Below are positions 4,901 to 9,089 of a stretch of DNA of 9,089 bases, one piece after another. The stretch lies in NCBI GenBank assembly GCA_018831025.1, contig JAHJRB010000006.1:1-9089 (forward strand), written 5' to 3'. Position numbers and translations under genes: made by a program. This DNA is from Nanobdellota archaeon. Lineage in GTDB: Archaea; Nanobdellota; Nanobdellia; SCGC-AAA011-G17; ARS1403. The stretch's first letter is position 1; every line of letters starts with the position of its first letter. The notes beneath the pieces are model-generated. The model worked only from the letters and a program-made list of their open reading frames with translations. It had not been told where the DNA came from and made no database searches.

Positions 4901-5803
4901 ATGAAATACAGACATCTTATTTACATTTGTATATTTTTACTTATTTGTCTTGCTGTTTACTTGTTTTTTTACAATTATAATTTTTATCAAGAGAATTTAG
5001 AGTATAGACAGAATGTAGAAGAAATTAAAAAACAAATTTCTGAATCTAATCAAAGATTTGTAGAAGAACAACAGAAGAAAGTTCAAGAAGTTACAAGCAA
5101 TCAAAAAGCAATTAACAGTCAGGATAAAGATGGGGATGGACTGACTTATGAGGAAGAATTGAGATTAAGGACGGATGATAATAATAAAGACAGTGATGGT
5201 GATGGAGTTAATGACAAAGAAGATATGCATCCTGCCGGAGGAGACACAACTTATACGAAAACAGTTCATTGGGTTCATGATAAAAAAGAATATACAACAC
5301 AGTTTGGAGTTCCGGAAGACTGGTATCTTTATTATAAAAATAAAGAAAGAACTGAACACGGAATAGAGTATGTAACTTATGATAATCCAATTATAAGAAA
5401 TATTGTTGAAGATGTGATGGATTCTGTTAAATTAAAAGGAGATAATCCAAATAAAGCTATAATTGATTTTGTTCAAAGTATAGTTTATCAGTATGATATT
5501 GATTATAATAAAAATCCTGATTATCCTAAATATGTTATTGAAACTTTAATTGATGAAAGAGGAGATTGTGAGGACACAGCTTATTTAATGGCTGCATTTT
5601 TTAAAGCAGCGGGAGTTGAAGTAAAACTAGTTGATTTACCTAGGCATATGGCAACTGCAATTGTATGTAGTGATTGCAGTGGTTATCATTATAATTATAA
5701 TGGAAAGAGTTTTTATTATTTAGAAACTACTGGTTATGGATGGGAGCCTGGAGAAGTTCCTAATGAATTTAGAAATGCTCAAGCAATTTTAATTGATGTT
5801 TAA
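4901..5803 (+). CDS. Membrane-anchored transglutaminase-like protein with calcium-binding repeats
   Basis: Domains in order are a membrane helix (6-24), a charged coiled-coil stretch (about 28-70), two thrombospondin type 3/EF-hand-like calcium loops (DKDGDGLTYEEE at 75-86 and DSDGDGVNDKED at 97-108), a linker, and a transglutaminase-like domain (about 160-300). The likely catalytic residues are Cys223 in RGDCEDTA and His249 in LPRHMATA, with an acidic residue in YYLETTG (Glu275) in the third position. Such domains act as cysteine proteases or acyl transferases on cell-surface proteins. C256-S-D-C259 forms a second possible metal or disulfide pair. The protein is anchored with its catalytic part outside the cell. 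It is coupled to the repeat-protein gene by a 1-base gap, and that protein is an obvious candidate substrate or partner. Assignment as protease or transglutaminase is not possible from sequence. Confidence 0.85.
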   Translation: MKYRHLIYICIFLLICLAVYLFFYNYNFYQENLEYRQNVEEIKKQISESNQRFVEEQQKKVQEVTSNQKAINSQDKDGDGLTYEEELRLRTDDNNKDSDGDGVNDKEDMHPAGGDTTYTKTVHWVHDKKEYTTQFGVPEDWYLYYKNKERTEHGIEYVTYDNPIIRNIVEDVMDSVKLKGDNPNKAIIDFVQSIVYQYDIDYNKNPDYPKYVIETLIDERGDCEDTAYLMAAFFKAAGVEVKLVDLPRHMATAIVCSDCSGYHYNYNGKSFYYLETTGYGWEPGEVPNEFRNAQAILIDV

Positions 5804-5824
5804 ATTTTCTTAGTAAACCAAATA

Positions 5825-5834
5825 CTTTTTAAAT
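5825..5834 (+). promoter_or_regulatory. TATA box of the transporter genes
   Basis: CTTTTTAAAT centred about 26 bases before the ATG at 5856, in the 52-base gap after the transglutaminase-like gene. The three transporter genes can thus be transcribed as their own leaderless unit. Confidence 0.55.
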
Positions 5835-5855
5835 TAAATTCTTTTTTTATTTTGG

Positions 5856-6545
5856 ATGAAAGAGACTGTTATTGAATTAAAAGATGTGTGGAAGACTTAC
5901 CAGATGGGAGAAGTTGAGGTACATGCTATTAGGGGAGTTAGTTTAAATATAAAAAAAGGAGAATTCGTGGCTATTACTGGAAGCAGTGGAAGCGGCAAAA
6001 GTACCTGTATGAATTTAGTTGGATGCTTGGATGTTCCTAGTAAAGGCAAGATTTTTTTAGAAGATAAGGATATTTCTTCTTTGAGCAGATCTAATTTAGC
6101 TGAAATTAGAGGTAAGAAAATAGGATTTATTTTTCAGCAATTTAATTTATTCCCTACTTTAAACGCGCTTGAGAATGTTATGCTACCTGCGGAGTTTCAG
6201 GATGAGAATGGAAATGATATTAAGAAAAGAGCTAAAGAATTATTGGAGATGGTAGGATTGGGGGATAGGATTCATCATAGACCTACTGAATTGAGTGGAG
6301 GACAAGCACAGAGAGTAGCTATTGCAAGAGCTCTTGCTAATGATCCGGAAATTATTTTAGCTGATGAGCCAACAGGCAACTTAGATTCTAAAACCGGAGA
6401 GTATATAATGAATTTTTTATCTAAGTTAAATAAAGAAGAGGGTAAAACTGTTATTATGGTAACTCATGACTTAGGTCTTATTAAATTTGCTAAAAGAGTT
6501 ATAAAATTAAAAGATGGTCAAATTATGGGAGGAAATAAAAAATGA
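5856..6545 (+). CDS. ABC transporter ATP-binding protein, MacB/LolD type
   Basis: All ATPase motifs are intact: Walker A GSSGSGKST (42-50), Q-loop (IFQQFNLFP, around 93-100), signature LSGGQAQRVAIARAL (146-160), Walker B IILADE (166-171) with the D-loop GNLDS, and the switch histidine in VTHD (His204). The 229-residue length and the order VWKTYQMGEVEVHAIRGVSL and NLVGCLDVPSKG are typical of the LolD/MacB/FtsE group, which drives mechanotransmission-type export or lipoprotein release rather than ordinary uptake. A Shine-Dalgarno (GGGAGG, 6527-6532) within its end serves the next gene, whose ATG overlaps this stop (ATGA). It should work with the permease two genes downstream. Confidence 0.95.
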   Translation: MKETVIELKDVWKTYQMGEVEVHAIRGVSLNIKKGEFVAITGSSGSGKSTCMNLVGCLDVPSKGKIFLEDKDISSLSRSNLAEIRGKKIGFIFQQFNLFPTLNALENVMLPAEFQDENGNDIKKRAKELLEMVGLGDRIHHRPTELSGGQAQRVAIARALANDPEIILADEPTGNLDSKTGEYIMNFLSKLNKEEGKTVIMVTHDLGLIKFAKRVIKLKDGQIMGGNKK

Positions 6546-7441
6546 AAAAAATAATTTTTTTAATTTTAATAAGCGTTGTTTTAAATTTAAGTTTTGTAAA
6601 TGCTTTAGATGTTGCTGTGGAGAATTATTATCCCACACCTGTAGAAGCAGGAGATTATTTTAATGTATGGTTGAAGGTAACAAACAGGGAAGAAGCTGCT
6701 GTTGAAGGTGCGGTTGTTCAATTTAAACCTAGTTTTCCGTTTTCTTTAGATCCAGGAGAGGAAGAACAAATTGTAATTGACAAAGTTAATGCAAAAAGTT
6801 CAGTTACTAAAAAATTTAAGATTAGGGTTGATAAAGAAGCTAAAGAGGGAGAAAATACAATAGCATTTTCTTATAAAGATTGCAGCGGTTGTGTTTGGAA
6901 AGAAATAAACATGCCAATTACAGTTATAGAATACCAGACTATGTTTGATATTGTTTTGCAGGAGATGAATACTGATGGTGTGTTTTTTGCAATTGCAAAC
7001 ATTGGTAAAAACTCTGCTAATGCAGTTACAATAAGAATACCTGAACAGGAGTTTTTTAGAACAGATTTAATTTCTGCATCTATAGTTGGTAATTTGGATT
7101 CTGGGGATTATACTATTGTCGGATTTAAGATTTCTCCAGTTGATAAAATGAATGAGGAAAAAGAGTTATTCATTCAGATAGATTATACAGATCCTTTTGG
7201 TGTTAGAAGGAGTGTTGTTAAACAAATAATGATAAATCCGAGTTCTTTACTAAGAGCAAGCGGAGGAGTTGCAGATACTGGATCATCTTCTGTTCCAACT
7301 GGTTTTAATAGAGCGGGAATGCAACAACAATCAAGCTTCTATACTAATGTTTGGTTCTGGACGTCAATAGTTTTGGCAATATTGCTGTTTAGGAAAAAGA
7401 TTAGTGTCATCTACAAAAAAATCAGAAAAGAAAAATCCTAA
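6542..7441 (+). CDS. Secreted CARDB/COG1361-like protein with C-terminal membrane anchor
   Basis: A signal peptide (1-21, cut after VNA) leads to two Ig-like beta domains. The first (about 22-130) contains YPTPVEAGDYFNVWLKVTN, the pattern of CARDB/COG1361 domains found in archaeal surface proteins. The second covers about 133-233 (FAIANIGKNSANAVTIRIP). A Ser/Gly-rich linker follows, then a membrane helix (about 269-284) and a short basic tail. Cys114 and Cys117 form DCSGC in the first domain. The gene overlaps the ATPase stop by 4 bases and the permease starts 1 base after its stop, so it belongs to the transporter. In that position it would be the extracytoplasmic partner that MacA-type adaptors provide in bacteria. 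That role is inferred from gene order; there is no sequence similarity to MacA. Confidence 0.8.
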   Translation: MKKIIFLILISVVLNLSFVNALDVAVENYYPTPVEAGDYFNVWLKVTNREEAAVEGAVVQFKPSFPFSLDPGEEEQIVIDKVNAKSSVTKKFKIRVDKEAKEGENTIAFSYKDCSGCVWKEINMPITVIEYQTMFDIVLQEMNTDGVFFAIANIGKNSANAVTIRIPEQEFFRTDLISASIVGNLDSGDYTIVGFKISPVDKMNEEKELFIQIDYTDPFGVRRSVVKQIMINPSSLLRASGGVADTGSSSVPTGFNRAGMQQQSSFYTNVWFWTSIVLAILLFRKKISVIYKKIRKEKS

Positions 7442-7442
7442 G

Positions 7443-8714
7443 ATGAAAATACATAAATGTTTGAAGCTAGCTTTTAATATGCTTCATCATAGTAAAATAA
7501 GGAGCTGGCTTTCTATAATTGGGATTGTTATAGGAGTTGCTTCTGTTATTTCTATACTTGCATTAGGAGAAGGAATGCAGCAGGATTTAGAAATGAGATT
7601 AGGAAGTTTAGGAGCAGATATCATAACTGTAAGTCCTGGAGCGTCTAGAGCAACCGGAGGAATGGGAGGATTTAGAAGAGGAGACTTTAATGAGAGAGAT
7701 GATAATGATAATGATGTAAAGAATTTAACTAATAATGATGTCCAGGCATTGAAATTAGTTTCAAATGTTAAATATGTTCATGGAACTATTAGCCAAAGAG
7801 GAGATGTGGGTTATTTGGAAGAAACTATGAGTTCTACAGTCAAAGGTGTTGACACTCAAATTTGGAAAAATATGGAAAATAGTAAATTGGAAAGTGGTAG
7901 ATATTTATCTCAGGGAGATAAGAATGTTGTTGTAATCGGATATAATATTGCACATGATAGGTTTAAGCAGGATATCCAACTGAATAGACAGATTACTATT
8001 GAAGGTAAGCCTTTTAGAGTTGTTGGTATTTTAGAGAAAGCTAGCGGAATGAGCAGTACTGATTCTGTTATTTTTATGCCAATAGAAATTGTGAGAATAA
8101 CTTTGGAAGATATTGATAAAAAGAAATTAGACTCTATTGAAATTAAAGTTGAGAATGTTGATTTAATTGAAGAAACGGTTGCTAATATAGAATCTAGATT
8201 AATGTTAACTAGGGCTGTTAATGCAAAAACTAAAGATTTTACAGTTAGTTCTGTTCAGGCAACTCAAGAATCTATACAAGCAACTATTAATACTGTGACA
8301 TTATTTTTAAGTGCAATAGCAGCTATTTCTTTATTAGTGGGGGCGGTTGGAATTGCTAATACTATGTTTACGACTGTATTGGAGAAAATTAAAGAGATTG
8401 GTATTATGAAATCAATAGGGGCGAAAGATAGAGACATATTATTAATATTTTTATTTAACTCTGCGATGATTGGATTTAGTGGGGGGATTATTGGAGCTGC
8501 GCTTGGCTTTTTTGGAAGTCAATTGCTTTCTGGATTTTTCAGCGGAAGCGGAACTGGAGGAATGATGAGAATGATGTCTGGACAGGGAATAGTTACATTA
8601 AATACTGTGTTGTTAGTACTTGGACTTTCTGTATTAATTGGGTTATTATCTGGAGTAATACCTGCGTATAGGGCTAGCAAAATGAATCCTGTAGATGCTT
8701 TGAGATATGAATGA
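7443..8714 (+). CDS. MacB/FtsX-type ABC transporter permease
   Basis: The protein has the MacB-like plan: an N-terminal amphipathic stretch and first membrane helix (about 20-42; SWLSIIGIVIGVASVISILA), a large extracytoplasmic domain of about 240 residues, then three membrane helices near 284-306, 332-358 and 389-410. The motif KEIGIMKSIGA after the second helix and the ending RASKMNPVDALRYE are family hallmarks. The extracytoplasmic domain contains a Gly/Arg-rich and Asn/Asp-rich insertion (GGMGGFRRGD, NERDDNDNDV), and a Gly/Met-rich loop (SGSGTGGMMRMMSGQG) precedes the last helix. I take the ATG at 7443, one base after the upstream stop. The in-frame GTG at 7404 would add 13 lysine-rich residues inside the preceding gene. 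No fused ATPase domain is present; the ATPase is the separate gene two upstream. Confidence 0.93.
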   Translation: MKIHKCLKLAFNMLHHSKIRSWLSIIGIVIGVASVISILALGEGMQQDLEMRLGSLGADIITVSPGASRATGGMGGFRRGDFNERDDNDNDVKNLTNNDVQALKLVSNVKYVHGTISQRGDVGYLEETMSSTVKGVDTQIWKNMENSKLESGRYLSQGDKNVVVIGYNIAHDRFKQDIQLNRQITIEGKPFRVVGILEKASGMSSTDSVIFMPIEIVRITLEDIDKKKLDSIEIKVENVDLIEETVANIESRLMLTRAVNAKTKDFTVSSVQATQESIQATINTVTLFLSAIAAISLLVGAVGIANTMFTTVLEKIKEIGIMKSIGAKDRDILLIFLFNSAMIGFSGGIIGAALGFFGSQLLSGFFSGSGTGGMMRMMSGQGIVTLNTVLLVLGLSVLIGLLSGVIPAYRASKMNPVDALRYE

Positions 8715-8741
8715 ACCCTTTCAAAAGCGTTCACGGAAAAG
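8713..8741 (+). repeat. Sequence resembling the tRNA-Ser intron
   Basis: GAACC, a T/A-rich spacer, CGTTCACG (8728-8735) and then GAAAAG follow the same order and almost the same spacing as 3468-3496 in the tRNA-Ser intron. It overlaps the stop of the permease gene. The two copies are diverged, so this may be a degenerate shared element or chance. Confidence 0.3.
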
Positions 8742-8777
8742 AATTTCTTGAAATGAGGAAAAACTTTATTAACTTTT

Positions 8778-8818
8778 AATATATATATAATAAACCATAT
8801 TTATTAAAAAAGGAGGGA
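8778..8818 (+). promoter_or_regulatory. Promoter and Shine-Dalgarno of the 29-residue gene
   Basis: A long TATA run (TAATATATATATAATAAA, about 8778-8795) precedes a strong Shine-Dalgarno AGGAGGGA (8811-8818), 4 bases before the ATG at 8823. This is the strongest translation signal in the window and marks the small ORF as real. Confidence 0.65.
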
Positions 8819-8822
8819 TAAA

Positions 8823-8912
8823 ATGCCACAAACAAGAGTAAAAGGTCATATGAGAAAACTTCCAGGTAGCAGAAAGCAAGTTAAAGTCAAAGGTCACTTA
8901 AGGAAGAAATAA
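8823..8912 (+). CDS. Tiny basic protein with duplicated VKGH motif, 29 residues
   Basis: The peptide starts MPQTRVKGHMRKLPGSRKQ and ends VKVKGHLRKK. It contains two copies of VKGHxRK, 16 residues apart, joined by a basic linker. I recall short proteins of this style (VKGHxRK.../VRPHxR) in candidate-phyla bacteria, DPANN archaea and some phages, but with no assigned role. The two Lys-Gly-His units could bind nucleic acid or metal; this is inference. A dedicated TATA box and Shine-Dalgarno upstream support expression. It is followed after 9 bases by the stop of a convergent transposase, so it may be cargo of, or a neighbour to, an insertion sequence. It does not belong to the transporter operon because it has its own promoter. 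Confidence 0.65.
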   Translation: MPQTRVKGHMRKLPGSRKQVKVKGHLRKK

Positions 8913-8921
8913 ATTAACTTC

Positions 8922-9089
8922 TTAGGTTTGGGGGATTCCTTTTGTATTTTTAGGGCGCTGGTGCAATCCTCTAAAAAGTAAACAAATATTATGTTGCATC
9001 CTGTCAACATTATGAGCAATTAATTTGCTCATTAATTCAACTTTTTGAGTTGCACAAGACCGATTTCTTAAAACAGAACCATATTTCTG
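8922..9089 (-). CDS. DDE transposase, C-terminal part (runs off the window)
   Basis: An open frame enters from the right edge and stops at TAA (8922-8924), giving 55 residues. It contains KYGSVLRNRSCATQKVELMS followed by KLIAHNVDRMQHNICLLF. The pattern FG-x-x-hRSRS-x-x-x-Q-x-x-E-x-x-x-K-hhxHNh is the end of IS4/IS5-like DDE transposases, including the final catalytic Glu region and the K-x-x-x-HN helix. The tail (HQRPKNTKGIPQT) is short and basic. The start, catalytic aspartates and the far end of the element are outside the window. No terminal inverted repeat can be defined without the other end. The family (IS4, IS5, IS1634, IS1182) cannot be fixed from this part. Confidence 0.7.
   Translation of the reverse strand, partial: QKYGSVLRNRSCATQKVELMSKLIAHNVDRMQHNICLLFRGLHQRPKNTKGIPQT

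Noticed and set aside
7404..7442. GTG start for the permease inside the preceding gene
   Set aside because: It adds a 13-residue lysine-rich tail not typical of MacB; the ATG at 7443 directly follows the upstream stop.

Overview
The window looks like a piece of a small, AT-rich archaeal genome, most likely a DPANN-type lineage (Woesearchaeota/Pacearchaeota-like). This is inferred from several things. Both tRNA genes carry introns between positions 37 and 38. Archaeal TATA boxes sit about 26 bases upstream of start codons, so many messages appear leaderless. The proteins have archaeal flavours: a Fic protein with an archaeal N-terminal extension, a COG1361/CARDB-like secreted protein and a MacB-type transporter. 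I cannot name a species.

Layout. Bases 1-150 hold the promoter and ribosome binding site of a minus-strand gene starting just outside the window, plus a possible 19-residue leaderless ORF. Next is a minus-strand Fic-family AMP-transferase gene (to about 1 kb). An intron-containing tRNA-Glu(CTC) on the plus strand meets, tail to tail and 2 bases apart, a nucleoside phosphorylase gene on the minus strand. A 78-residue unknown gene is divergent from the phosphorylase. From 3352 back to 2268 runs a minus-strand cassette of four small genes: a basic 60-residue protein, a 46-residue protein, a truncated band-7/SPFH-like membrane protein and a stand-alone ATP-cone protein. This cassette resembles small conserved genes of phage and mobile elements more than chromosomal housekeeping genes. 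An intron-containing tRNA-Ser(CGA) is divergent from it.

From 3.6 kb onward everything is on the plus strand. A xylose-isomerase-like TIM-barrel protein comes first. It is followed by what looks like a cell-envelope gene set: a single-pass membrane protein with tandem acidic and basic repeat arms, a membrane-anchored calcium-binding-repeat plus transglutaminase-like enzyme, a LolD/MacB-type ABC ATPase, a secreted CARDB-like protein with a C-terminal membrane anchor, and a MacB/FtsX-type permease. The last three are tightly coupled (4-base overlap, then a 1-base gap) and probably form one complex that exports or remodels something at the cell surface. No MacA is encoded; the CARDB-like protein sits where an adaptor would be expected.

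The right end holds a strongly expressed-looking 29-residue basic protein with a duplicated VKGH motif (TATA box plus a near-perfect Shine-Dalgarno). Facing it, 9 bases away, is the C-terminal end of a DDE transposase that runs off the window, so an insertion sequence lies at this edge.

The most interesting candidates are the opposite-charge repeat protein with its transglutaminase neighbour and transporter, the phage-like small-gene cassette between two tRNA genes, and the tiny VKGH protein beside the transposase. All functional statements rest on motif recognition by eye; no searches were run.
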